A DNA stretch of 64,000 nucleotides from Ornithinibacillus xuwenensis (GTDB lineage: Bacteria; Bacillota; Bacilli; Bacillales; Amphibacillaceae): assembly GCF_039614845.1 (NCBI RefSeq), contig NZ_JBDIML010000001.1:682001-746000 (forward strand), read 5' to 3'. Made by a program: the position numbers and the translations under genes. The notes below the pieces were generated by a model that was not told the DNA's origin, ran no database searches, and worked only from the letters and a program-made list of their open reading frames with translations. Below, piece by piece: positions 1-7,366 of the stretch (position 1 is the stretch's first letter; every line of letters starts with the position of its first letter).

Positions 1-336
1 ATTACTGCTGTCGAAAATATTGAGGAGTTTGTTCCAATCCCTAGCTCATCAGCTGGGCCCGATGAGAACCTATTTGTTCTCGTTATCGATGGAGAAAGTA
101 TGATTGAAGCAGGAATTTTAGATGGTGATATGGTCATTGTCAAACAACAAAACACCGCACAAAACGGAGATATTGTTGTTGCCATGACGGAGGATAATGA
201 AGCAACTGTAAAACGTTTCTTTAAAGAAAAAGATCATATTAGACTTCAACCAGAAAATCCTACAATGGAGCCATTAATTTATCCAAGCGTTTCTATTCTA
301 GGGAAAGTAGTTGGATTGTACCGACACATTCACTAA
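1..336 (+). CDS. lexA: LexA SOS repressor, C-terminal part (5' end outside window)
   Basis: This is the C-terminal latent protease domain of LexA, the repressor of the SOS DNA-damage regulon. The frame is open from base 1 and 111 codons are visible; the N-terminal winged-helix DNA-binding half lies upstream of the window. The catalytic Ser sits in the motif GESM (codon 97-99) and the catalytic Lys in TVKRFF (codon 211-213). They are 38 residues apart, as in B. subtilis LexA (Ser127/Lys165). RecA filaments trigger self-cleavage, so the recA gene further right in the window is both a target and a partner. A strong hairpin terminator follows directly. Confidence 0.96.
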   Translation: MTAVENIEEFVPIPSSSAGPDENLFVLVIDGESMIEAGILDGDMVIVKQQNTAQNGDIVVAMTEDNEATVKRFFKEKDHIRLQPENPTMEPLIYPSVSILGKVVGLYRHIH

Positions 337-349
337 TATTATTCATACG

Positions 350-380
350 ACAACGTCTATTAGTTAAGACGTTGTTTTTA
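350..380 (+). terminator. Intrinsic terminator of lexA
   Basis: A 9-bp stem (ACAACGTCT paired with AGACGTTGT) with an 8-base loop is followed by a T run. It starts 14 bases after the lexA stop codon. Confidence 0.9.
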
Positions 381-397
381 TGTAAAAATACATAACA

Positions 398-445
398 AAA
401 GAGCTGATTATGGTCAGGAATTCCCTGATTGTTAATTAGCTCTTT
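398..445. terminator. Long hairpin, possible bidirectional terminator
   Basis: The outer arms AAAGAGCT/AGCTCTTT enclose a second stem TCAGG/CCTGA. There are A/T-rich flanks on both sides. It lies between lexA (+) and the convergent hypothetical gene (-), so it could stop transcription from both sides, although it is about 145 bases past the stop codon of the minus-strand gene. Confidence 0.55.
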
Positions 446-590
446 CTATTTCTATGATAAGTATCAGCTTTTGGAGTTAGCAAAATATTTTAACCGAGGC
501 TTATCAAGTCAGTAGTTTGTCATATAATAAGCACCACTTAACCATGTTAAGTATATCTATTAAGCAAATTTGGAACAAAACTGTTAAATG

Positions 591-1013
591 CTACTTATGA
601 TAAAGTTCCTTGTAAGCAATCACTTTCAATGCGGTAATTTCCTCTTCGGATAATTTGCCTTCAATTTCTTGAAGGAGTTCTTCTTTAGAAATTTGACCTT
701 CTTGAACTTTCGATTGTATATTTTGAAGTCCTGTTATTCCTACTTTCTTCACTAGCATTCTAGTAGCTTCTTCTTTTGTTGTAAATGGTAATGATTGTTC
801 GTCAACTGATTCGGCATCTTCTAAAAAGGCCATTAACTCTGGATCACTTTCAATTGTCTGTTTGATTTTCTCAAGTTCACCACTGTTTTCCAATTCAGTA
901 GAAAGAACTTCCATTAACTTATCGGATGCTAATTTTGTTCCAAAATGATAAACCCCATAGCCGAGAATAGCTAATACAATGACGGTAATAAGTAATCCCT
1001 TTATAATCTTCAT
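591..1013 (-). CDS. Hypothetical protein with N-terminal membrane anchor
   Basis: I do not recognise this family. The 140-residue product starts MKIIKGLL and has one hydrophobic segment at about residues 4-24 (TVIVLAILGYGVYHF), which could be an uncleaved anchor. The rest is a charged, Glu/Lys-rich, mostly helical domain that would lie outside the membrane. I chose the ATG at 1013, not the longer frame to 1055, because an AAAGGGGGCG ribosome site lies about 11 bases upstream of it. The gene points toward lexA and is divergent from the membrane-protein trio. No function is proposed. Confidence 0.7.
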   Translation of the reverse strand: MKIIKGLLITVIVLAILGYGVYHFGTKLASDKLMEVLSTELENSGELEKIKQTIESDPELMAFLEDAESVDEQSLPFTTKEEATRMLVKKVGITGLQNIQSKVQEGQISKEELLQEIEGKLSEEEITALKVIAYKELYHK

Positions 1014-1212
1014 CGTTTCATACGCCCCCTTTGGTATAACTATATAATAAATCACTAAAAATTTGTTGGTTAACTTTTTTCTAAATATCGGATTTTGTAG
1101 ATATAATTCTATACTTTCAACGTGAAAATTCTAATTATTAATGGACTTTAGCAACATAATACACTCTCACAGTGGAATAATAATTGTATTAATTCATCTA
1201 AGGAGTTTATTC

Positions 1213-1671
1213 ATGCTACTCTCAGTTACCCTATCACTAACCATACTCTTTATCATCCTTGCTTTTCGTACAAAGAGTCTTCATAAGATAGAAGTTATTA
1301 CACTAATTGTATTTATCTCTAATCTTTTAAATGAGGCATTTAGTATGGGAGGCTTAAATCTTGGCCAAATAAAAACTTCAGATAATATGGGTTCATTTTT
1401 ATCATTTATAATATGGTGCGCTGCACTAATACCAGCAATCATGACTTGGATGATTGGGATGACGTTATCACTTCATACTTTCCTTTGGAAAAGCGTCACT
1501 ATAATATTAGCGTCTTTTGTTTTAGTTGTAGTTGAATTTGCAGCAGAATGGGGCGGAATGATAGAACACCATCAACTATCAATTCCTGGTTTATTGATAT
1601 TTTGGTTTCTAGTTCTTCTTGCTGTATTAATCTTTCAACGTTTTTATTCAAAACTTTTGAAAGGGGTATAA
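1213..1671 (+). CDS. Small multi-pass membrane protein, CBO0543-like (first of three)
   Basis: The predicted 152-residue protein has about five hydrophobic segments and little else. The start is set at the ATG at 1213 because TAAGGAG lies 7 bases upstream; the longer frame from 1141 has no ribosome site. Its last part (a membrane segment with an internal Glu, then a Gly/His-rich turn, then another membrane segment) has the same layout as the two following genes. The stop lies 7 bases before the next start and its 3' end carries that gene's ribosome site, so the two are translationally linked. The family has no assigned function; the CBO0543 assignment is weaker here than for the third gene. 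Confidence 0.7.
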   Translation: MLLSVTLSLTILFIILAFRTKSLHKIEVITLIVFISNLLNEAFSMGGLNLGQIKTSDNMGSFLSFIIWCAALIPAIMTWMIGMTLSLHTFLWKSVTIILASFVLVVVEFAAEWGGMIEHHQLSIPGLLIFWFLVLLAVLIFQRFYSKLLKGV

Positions 1672-1678
1672 CAATTAT

Positions 1679-2182
1679 ATGTTTTTATTACCAATCCATT
1701 TTGACGAGAATGAGTGGTTCGTAATAATAGCCCTCTTCCCTCTTATTTTGGGAATTATTTTCTGTCGTAAAGTATTACCCTCCGCGATTACAGTTGCCGT
1801 AATTCTTTATTTCGCTTCAATTGGCAAATGGACTGATTACATTATAGGCATTAAGCTTCAACGATACCTTGCTTTAGACACCTTCAAACAAGATTTATTT
1901 GACTGGCTATGTTTAGGCGTAGCATACCCACTATTCGGTTATTTTTTTGTGTATTTCTTAGTTAAATGGAAGTTAAAAGGCTTTTATACAACTTTATATA
2001 TCGTACTTTGGGCTTTCACACTTGTATTCCTGGAATGGGTTGCTTCGATATTCAACGTATTTGTTTACATTAGATGGAACCTAATGTATTCCTTTCTTGT
2101 TTATTTATCCGTTTTAATAGTAGCTTTTTACTATTTAAAACTGATCCAACGATATTATAAACATCTCGTAAAAAACAGCTAA
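1679..2182 (+). CDS. Small multi-pass membrane protein, CBO0543-like (second of three)
   Basis: The predicted protein has 167 residues and about five transmembrane segments. The motif pattern FLEWVASIF, then RWNLMYSF, then a C-terminal basic tail matches the CBO0543 style (membrane Glu-Trp, then Trp-x-x-x-Ser). The ribosome site AAAGGGG lies inside the last codons of the upstream gene, about 12 bases before the ATG. No catalytic motif is visible. The role is unknown; proteins of this type often occur as several paralogues in Bacillaceae genomes. Confidence 0.75.
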   Translation: MFLLPIHFDENEWFVIIALFPLILGIIFCRKVLPSAITVAVILYFASIGKWTDYIIGIKLQRYLALDTFKQDLFDWLCLGVAYPLFGYFFVYFLVKWKLKGFYTTLYIVLWAFTLVFLEWVASIFNVFVYIRWNLMYSFLVYLSVLIVAFYYLKLIQRYYKHLVKNS

Positions 2183-2342
2183 TCAATATCCTCAGTAGTG
2201 TAATTGATTCTTCCGTTCATCCCAATTTGTGTACACCATTAATAATATATTTTATATTTGTTTACAAACTGTCCTGTTTTGAATAAGCCAAATAAACATT
2301 TTCAAACATAAAATACCGCTAAATGTTTCAAAGGAGAATTAT

Positions 2343-2858
2343 ATGCAAACTTTATTTGTATTGTTTTTTATATTTATAGGGATAATTTTTGGTGTTTGGA
2401 CTAGATGGAAAGAATTTTATCCAACCTTATTATTTTGGATTATCGCTAACCTGTTATATGATTCTCTATTTCATGATTATAGATTATGGGAATTTATCCC
2501 AGTTTGGATTGACAAAATTTTTCTTCCCACCCATACTATTATTTCGGCTGCAATTGCCTTATTAATCTATCCATTTGTTATTGTTGTTTACTTAGGTCGA
2601 TTTCCTAGAAAAAATTATGTAAAACTATTGTGGATATTACTTTGGGCTTCTATTTTTCAAGGCGTAGAAGTACTAGCGTATTTTAATCAAAGTATCATGC
2701 ATCACCATGGCTGGACACTTGTCTGGTCCTATATTTTTAACCTTATAACCTTTTCCTTACTCGCTATTCATAAATGGAAACATTGGCTAGCATGGCTATT
2801 AGCCATACCAGTTGTCTTTTTTATTTTTCTATATTTCCATGTTCCGATACCGAAATAG
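2343..2858 (+). CDS. CBO0543 family membrane protein (third of three)
   Basis: The 171-residue product is the clearest member of the CBO0543 family. It has an N-terminal membrane segment, then WTRWKEFYPT, a second segment ending LLYDSLFHDYRLWEF, the conserved LPTHT, two central segments with ILLWASIFQGVE, then HHHGWTLVWS and a C-terminal segment. AAGGAG lies 6 bases before the ATG. It is separated from the second gene by 160 bp and may have its own promoter. The family is of unknown function; the conserved Trp, Glu and His residues beside membranes suggest a shared structural role only. Confidence 0.85.
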   Translation: MQTLFVLFFIFIGIIFGVWTRWKEFYPTLLFWIIANLLYDSLFHDYRLWEFIPVWIDKIFLPTHTIISAAIALLIYPFVIVVYLGRFPRKNYVKLLWILLWASIFQGVEVLAYFNQSIMHHHGWTLVWSYIFNLITFSLLAIHKWKHWLAWLLAIPVVFFIFLYFHVPIPK

Positions 2859-2929
2859 TCACTACATCGTCCCTCGGTAATGTAGGTAGTAACTTTCGTT
2901 ATTCGATTCTTGTATCTAAAAGACGAATC

Positions 2930-2972
2930 AAAAAATACCGACCTATTTGTAACATATAAGGGCGATATTTTT
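2930..2972 (-). terminator. Hairpin downstream of glnA-tail remnant
   Basis: An imperfect stem (AAAAAATACCG paired with CGATATTTTTT) closes with a T run on the minus strand. It resembles the real glnA terminator at 4101-4142, sharing the outer AAAAAATACCG and CGATATTTTT blocks. Confidence 0.6.
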
Positions 2973-3034
2973 TAATAATACATTCTATTATTTTGGTCCA
3001 GATAGCTTTAATCCAATTCTATCAGAACAACCTT

Positions 3035-3083
3035 CATACATCGTTAAATATTGATCTCTCCCCGGAAAGGACAGTTCCTTCTA
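3035..3083 (-). pseudogene. Decayed copy of the 3' end of glnA
   Basis: On the minus strand this stretch reads like the last ~16 codons of glnA (4233-4281): both contain CAATATTTAAC followed by GATGTAT or AATGTAT, and both have GAACTGTCC or CAACTGTCC upstream. Roughly four of five bases match by eye. The copy has a 2-base deletion that shifts the frame and its stop codon is changed (TAA to GAA). It is followed, as in glnA, by a similar terminator hairpin. Only this tail is recognisable; no other part of glnA is seen nearby. Confidence 0.6.
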
Positions 3084-3133
3084 TTGCAATAGTAACGTGA
3101 TATGCCTGGTGGAATTTTGGGGAGTGGGCTTTA

Positions 3134-3589
3134 TTATACTTCTTCTAAATCATCTTCAACAAATCCGGAAACATATTGATCAATTTCAAATTCTGCCCCT
3201 ATACTAATCGCAAAATCCATTACTTCCAAGGATAATGAATAGCCAGGTGATATTCCATCCTCCACAGAAGTGATGGCACAGAACCAGGGTTCAATTTCCA
3301 ATTCTCTAATTAACTCCTTGATTGTTCGTACTTTATCTTTAAAAGTACGAACAATCATCTGAGTTACCATTTCAAAATCATATGTTTCAATTCTCCCTGT
3401 ACTATACATCCAAATTGTATTACTATATTGTCTTTCTGGCAGAGAAGATGTACCGATCTGTTCTCCCTTTTTGGAAGTGCTAGTTGGCGTTACCCTTAAC
3501 TTATCTGTTACCGTTGAAAGTGAAAAATCATAATTTGGTTCCTTACCAATAAAAGATAAAAATACTTCAACTGATGTTCTATTAGTCAT
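3134..3589 (-). CDS. DUF4279 domain-containing protein
   Basis: The 151-residue product fits the DUF4279 family: an N-terminal beta strand with FLSFIGKEPNYDFS, a central W-M-Y segment, a helix with VRTIKELIRELE, then a strand ending SLSLEVMDFAISIGAEFEIDQY, which is the usual C-terminal signature. It looks cytosolic, with no signal peptide. The start is placed on the second of two adjacent ATGs, which gives better spacing to AAGGAG. The family has no proven biochemical role. It lies alone between glnA and a duplicated glnA tail, which may mean it arrived by insertion. Confidence 0.75.
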   Translation of the reverse strand: MTNRTSVEVFLSFIGKEPNYDFSLSTVTDKLRVTPTSTSKKGEQIGTSSLPERQYSNTIWMYSTGRIETYDFEMVTQMIVRTFKDKVRTIKELIRELEIEPWFCAITSVEDGISPGYSLSLEVMDFAISIGAEFEIDQYVSGFVEDDLEEV

Positions 3590-4100
3590 CATTACTCCTT
3601 CTTATTTTTCCTATTGAAGAGGGCGAATTTGGTTTGGTGTATATCAATCAAGCGTAGTTTTATAAGATACTCTAGTTGAATTATGTCAAAAGTTTACATT
3701 TTTTTATATCCTCCAACAATATTTGAATTCAAGTACTTATTTCTTATTTTTCTTCCCTCCTCTTGTAGGTAATACAATTATTCGTCAGATTTTTCCATTT
3801 TCCCTCTTTTTTCAACTTGGGAAAGTAATGAATATTTATTGCATTTAACCACCTATAAACTTTCCTACTTTCCTAACATAAATATCCGTAGTTCTGCAGG
3901 AAATATTAATCATGCTGTAAATCAATAGGTCCATACTTTCTTTCTACTCTGTTCAATTAACTATCCATTCGTTACGACTTACACATGGTTTATACTACTA
4001 GTAGCTAGTGCATATTTGAAATATGTCCAGAAAAGAGTATTCCATGGCATTTATCAAATTACTTTCGGCGTCTATTCTCATCTCTCCAAGAAATTGGAGC
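3590..4100. other. Intergenic stretch without recognisable gene
   Basis: About 510 bp of A/T-rich sequence lie between the DUF4279 gene and the glnA terminator. No frame longer than about 60 codons with a ribosome site, no RNA gene and no clear repeat could be seen on either strand. It may contain the DUF4279 promoter or worn-out sequence from an old insertion. Confidence 0.6.
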
Positions 4101-4142
4101 AAAAAAAATACCGCCCATTATTCATAAATGGACGATATTTTT
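4101..4142 (-). terminator. Terminator of the glnR-glnA operon
   Basis: The minus strand forms AAAAATATCGTCCATT paired with AATGGGCGGTATTTTT, followed by a T run. It lies about 90 bases after the glnA stop. Confidence 0.85.
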
Positions 4143-4231
4143 AATTAATATGATATTTGCATTTATTGGGTGCTGGACATGAACAAGACAAAAATCGATT
4201 TCATCTAACATAAAACCTTATGATATCAATT

Positions 4232-5563
4232 TTAATACATTGTTAAATATTGTTCTCTCTCCCAAGGGTGGACAGTTGTTCTAAACATATCCCACTCAAT
4301 TTCTTTCGCTTCAATATAGTGTTCAAATAAATGCTCCCCTAATGCATTCACAATTACTTCATCTTTCTTAAGCTCTTGTAATGCATCAATTAATGAGGCT
4401 GGAAGGTCTTTTACTCCTGCTTCGTCACGCTCTTCTTTATTCATAACATAAATATTGCGATCTACTGCTGGTGGTGGTGTTACACTGTTAGCAATACCAT
4501 CTAATCCAGCCGCAAGTAATACAGCAAGTGCCATGTATGGGTTAGCTGCTGGGTCAACACTTCTCGCCTCAACACGAGTGCTTAGTCCTCGAGAATTCGG
4601 GATACGCATTAGACAGCTTCTGTTTGCTGCGGACCATGCCACATAGCTTGGAGCTTCATATCCAGGAACTAATCGCTTATAAGAGTTAACTGTTGGGTTC
4701 GTAACTGCTGTAAATCCAGTTGCATGATTAACAATACCAGCAATAAATTGATATGCTGTTTCACTTAACTCTAGATCACCACTTGGATTATAGAATGAGT
4801 TTTCACCATTTTTAAATAGCGACATATTAACATGCATTCCAGAACCATTCACACCAAATAGTGGTTTTGGCATAAACGTGGCATGTAAGTTATGCTTCCT
4901 AGCAATTGTTTTTACAACTAACTTAAAGGTTTGAATATCATCTGCATGCTTTAATGCATCTGAATATTTGAAATCAATTTCATGTTGACCTGGAGCAACC
5001 TCATGGTGTGAAGCTTCAATTTCGAAGCCCATTTCTTCAAGCTCCAGAACAATATCACGACGACAATTTTCACCTAGGTCTGTTGGTGCTAAGTCAAAAT
5101 AACCACCATGGTCATTTAATTCTAAAGAAGGGTCTCCTTTTTCATCCAATTTGAATAAGAAGAACTCGGGCTCTGTTCCAATATTAAATGCATCGAAACC
5201 AAGTTCTTCCATTTTCTTAAGGTTACGCTTCAAGTTATATCTTGGACAACCTTCAAATGGTTTACCATCAGGACGATAAATATCACAGATAAATCGTGCT
5301 ACTTTGCCTTTTTCAGAAGTCCATGGGAATACAACAAACGTATCAAGATCTGGGTATAAGTACATATCCGACTCTTCAATACGAACAAACCCTTCAATGG
5401 AAGAGCCATCAAACATCATTTTATTATCTAACGCTTTTTCCAACTGACTCAATGGAATTTCAACATTTTTAATGGTACCAAGCATGTCTGTAAATTGTAA
5501 TCGAATAAATCTCACATTTTCTTCTTTAATTTTTCTTTCAATTTCCTCACGAGTAAAACTCAT
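4232..5563 (-). CDS. glnA: Glutamine synthetase, type I-alpha
   Basis: It makes glutamine from glutamate, ammonia and ATP in the cytosol, as a dodecamer. The 443 residues match the Bacillus length. Visible family signatures include the N-terminal beta-grasp domain with FDGSSIEGF, the metal-binding region with GTEPEFFLF, the ATP-binding block FMPKPLFGVNGSGMH and the C-terminal RSVDPAANPYMALA. It is the short alpha type controlled by feedback inhibition and not by adenylylation. In Bacilli the feedback-inhibited enzyme also binds GlnR and TnrA. A GGAGG site precedes the ATG. It is the second gene of the glnR operon, 74 bases after glnR. Confidence 0.98.
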   Translation of the reverse strand: MSFTREEIERKIKEENVRFIRLQFTDMLGTIKNVEIPLSQLEKALDNKMMFDGSSIEGFVRIEESDMYLYPDLDTFVVFPWTSEKGKVARFICDIYRPDGKPFEGCPRYNLKRNLKKMEELGFDAFNIGTEPEFFLFKLDEKGDPSLELNDHGGYFDLAPTDLGENCRRDIVLELEEMGFEIEASHHEVAPGQHEIDFKYSDALKHADDIQTFKLVVKTIARKHNLHATFMPKPLFGVNGSGMHVNMSLFKNGENSFYNPSGDLELSETAYQFIAGIVNHATGFTAVTNPTVNSYKRLVPGYEAPSYVAWSAANRSCLMRIPNSRGLSTRVEARSVDPAANPYMALAVLLAAGLDGIANSVTPPPAVDRNIYVMNKEERDEAGVKDLPASLIDALQELKKDEVIVNALGEHLFEHYIEAKEIEWDMFRTTVHPWEREQYLTMY

Positions 5564-5637
5564 TAATTTCTCCTCCTAAAAATAAATTATATTCACTAGA
5601 GAACTAAGAACTATTATCTTTACTATTCTCTAATTTA

Positions 5638-6033
5638 CTAACGTTTAACAAAAAATCGCGATAATTCACCTTGACGAAGACTAGCTTTTCCAAATCGACC
5701 AGCCTCTGTGATCTCATTTCTTAAAATAGTTCTAAGCTCTTTATCCGACAGTTCGGACTTTTTTTGTGCGGATTCCACTGGTTGTACTTTCTCTTCTTCT
5801 GTTAATAACAACTTAATACCAGCTAGGTTTAATCCTTTATCAAGGTAATTTTTGATTTCGAGTAGACGATCTACATCATTGAATGAAAATAATCGTTGAT
5901 TTCCGGAGGTACGCTCTGGACTTATCAAATCATTTTCTTCATAGTAGCGTATTTGCCTTGCGGTCAGTTCTGTTAGTTTCATAACAATACCGATTCCGAA
6001 CAAAGGCATTGAACGGCGATCTTTATCATTCAT
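5638..6033 (-). CDS. glnR: GlnR, MerR-type repressor of nitrogen metabolism
   Basis: GlnR represses glnRA and other nitrogen genes when glutamine is plentiful. The 131 residues contain a MerR-type winged helix (MKLTELTARQIRYYEEN) and the C-terminal tail GRFGKASLRQGELSRFF, which in B. subtilis is auto-inhibitory and is relieved by feedback-inhibited glutamine synthetase. The start is the ATG at 6033 (MNDKDRRSMPLF), aligned with known GlnR and preceded by GGGAGG; the longer frame to 6090 runs through the promoter. Two operator sites lie upstream (6073-6089 and 6096-6112), so autoregulation is expected. Confidence 0.97.
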   Translation of the reverse strand: MNDKDRRSMPLFGIGIVMKLTELTARQIRYYEENDLISPERTSGNQRLFSFNDVDRLLEIKNYLDKGLNLAGIKLLLTEEEKVQPVESAQKKSELSDKELRTILRNEITEAGRFGKASLRQGELSRFFVKR

Positions 6034-6061
6034 GATTATGACCTCCCTTTCATCTAGGTTT

Positions 6062-6090
6062 ATTATAATTGATGTTATGTATTGTGTCAA
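6062..6090 (-). promoter_or_regulatory. Sigma-A promoter of glnR-glnA
   Basis: On the minus strand TTGACA (85-90 of the 6000s) and TATAAT (6062-6067) are separated by exactly 17 bases. Both hexamers are perfect consensus. The downstream GlnR operator overlaps the -35 region. Confidence 0.88.
6073..6089 (-). promoter_or_regulatory. GlnR operator 2 (promoter-proximal)
   Basis: On the minus strand TGACACAATACATAACA fits the GlnR/TnrA consensus TGTNA-N7-TNACA with one mismatch. It overlaps the -35 hexamer, the arrangement known for glnRAo2 in B. subtilis. Its centre is 23 bases from that of operator 1. Confidence 0.72.
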
Positions 6091-6095
6091 TACAT

Positions 6096-6112
6096 TGTTA
6101 GGTAACCTAACA
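6096..6112 (-). promoter_or_regulatory. GlnR operator 1 (perfect palindrome)
   Basis: TGTTAGGTAACCTAACA matches the GlnR/TnrA consensus TGTNA-N7-TNACA at every fixed position and has 8-bp arms. It lies just upstream of the -35 element, between the promoter and the ynbB terminator. Confidence 0.85.
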
Positions 6113-6120
6113 CCAAAAAG

Positions 6121-6144
6121 AAAAGAGCTCCTAAGAACTCTTTT
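6121..6144 (-). terminator. Terminator overlapping the ynbB stop codon
   Basis: A stem of about 10 bp (AAAAGAGTTC with GAGCTCTTTT, loop TTAG) is followed by T-rich sequence. The stop codon lies in the loop. It separates ynbB from the glnR promoter. Confidence 0.8.
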
Positions 6145-7366
6145 TCGTATGAAGTGCTGCTACTGCTTCTTTTAAAGCGATTTTTACATGTGAATAGGTT
6201 AGACCACCCTGCACAAACGCAGTAAAAGGTGCTCTTATTGGACCGTCAGCTGATAATTCAATACTAGAACCTTGTATGAAAGTACCTGCTGCCATAATAA
6301 CATCATCCTCATATCCAGGCATTTCACTAGGATATGGAGTAACAAAAGAATTTACTGGTGAATTCCTTTGTATAGCTTGGCAAAACGCAACCATTTGATC
6401 TGCGGTATTAAAGGTGACAGCTTGTATTAAGTCGGTTCGCTTTTCCTGATAGTGAGGCATGGTCGTAAAACCTAACAATTCTAGAAATCTAGAGGTAAAC
6501 ACTGCCCCTTTAAGTGCTTCTCCAACAACATGAGGCGCTAAGAAAAATCCTTGGTACATCTCCTGTAGTAAATTAAAGGTTGCACCTACTTCTTTCCCTA
6601 AACCAGGTGCAGTTAAACGATAAGCACATAATGTTACCAATTCTTCTTTTCCAACGATATAACCACCAGCTCGTACAATTCCACCACCTGGGTTTTTAAT
6701 AAGAGAGCCCGCAATAATATCAGCTCCAACATGAAGCGGCTCCTTTTCCTCAACAAACTCGCCATAGCAATTATCTACAAATACGATAAGATCTTCACGT
6801 ATTCCCTTAACAAAATCAACCATTTCAGCAATCTCGTCCACTTGAAAGGAAGGTCGATCTGCGTATCCTTTAGAACGCTGAACGGCTATCATCTTTGTAT
6901 TTTCATTTATTGCATTTCTTATTTCTGAATAATTAACCGAGCCATTGTCGGTTAACCCTATTTCCTTATATGTAATATTGAATTCTTTTAACGAACCTGT
7001 ATTTTCACCTCTTGTCCCAATCACTTCTTCTAAGGTGTCATACGGCTTACCGGTAATGTAGATAAGTTCATCGCCAGGTCTTAGTAATCCATATAATACC
7101 GTTGTGATTGCATGAGTACCTGATACTAGCTGCGGTCTTACAATTGCTGATTCTCCACCAAAAACTTCTGCATAAACAGCTTCTAACGTATCCCGTCCTA
7201 TATCATCATAGCCATAGCCACTTGTTGAATTAAAGTGGCTATCACTTACCCGATTTTTTTTAAAGGCTTCTAATACTCGTTTCTGATTTACCTCTACAGT
7301 TTGATTGATTTCATCATGAATACTTCGTATGTCTTTTTCTGCTTGTGCTGCTAATTGCTCAATCAT
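6131..7366 (-). CDS. ynbB: PLP-dependent methionine gamma-lyase family protein (YnbB)
   Basis: This 411-residue protein is the YnbB/'aluminium resistance' member of the Cys/Met-metabolism PLP enzyme family, a fold-type I aminotransferase relative. Visible features are the glycine-rich cofactor region VSGTHAITTVLYGLLRPGDE, the pyridine-ring Asp in FVDNCYGEFVE, and the Schiff-base Lys region GSLIKNPGGGIV. The true substrate is not established; a C-S lyase activity is plausible from the family. Its start overlaps the 3' end of hflX by 8 bases, so translation is coupled. The same hflX-ynbB-glnR order is found in B. subtilis. Confidence 0.9.
   Translation of the reverse strand: MIEQLAAQAEKDIRSIHDEINQTVEVNQKRVLEAFKKNRVSDSHFNSTSGYGYDDIGRDTLEAVYAEVFGGESAIVRPQLVSGTHAITTVLYGLLRPGDELIYITGKPYDTLEEVIGTRGENTGSLKEFNITYKEIGLTDNGSVNYSEIRNAINENTKMIAVQRSKGYADRPSFQVDEIAEMVDFVKGIREDLIVFVDNCYGEFVEEKEPLHVGADIIAGSLIKNPGGGIVRAGGYIVGKEELVTLCAYRLTAPGLGKEVGATFNLLQEMYQGFFLAPHVVGEALKGAVFTSRFLELLGFTTMPHYQEKRTDLIQAVTFNTADQMVAFCQAIQRNSPVNSFVTPYPSEMPGYEDDVIMAAGTFIQGSSIELSADGPIRAPFTAFVQGGLTYSHVKIALKEAVAALHTKKSS

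Noticed and set aside
1141..1212. Extra 24 codons at the 5' end of the first membrane gene
   Set aside because: There is no ribosome site before the ATG at 1141, while TAAGGAG stands at correct distance before the ATG at 1213.
2774..2959. Open frame of 61 codons over the end of the third membrane gene
   Set aside because: It overlaps the CBO0543 gene in another frame, has no ribosome site and a poor composition.
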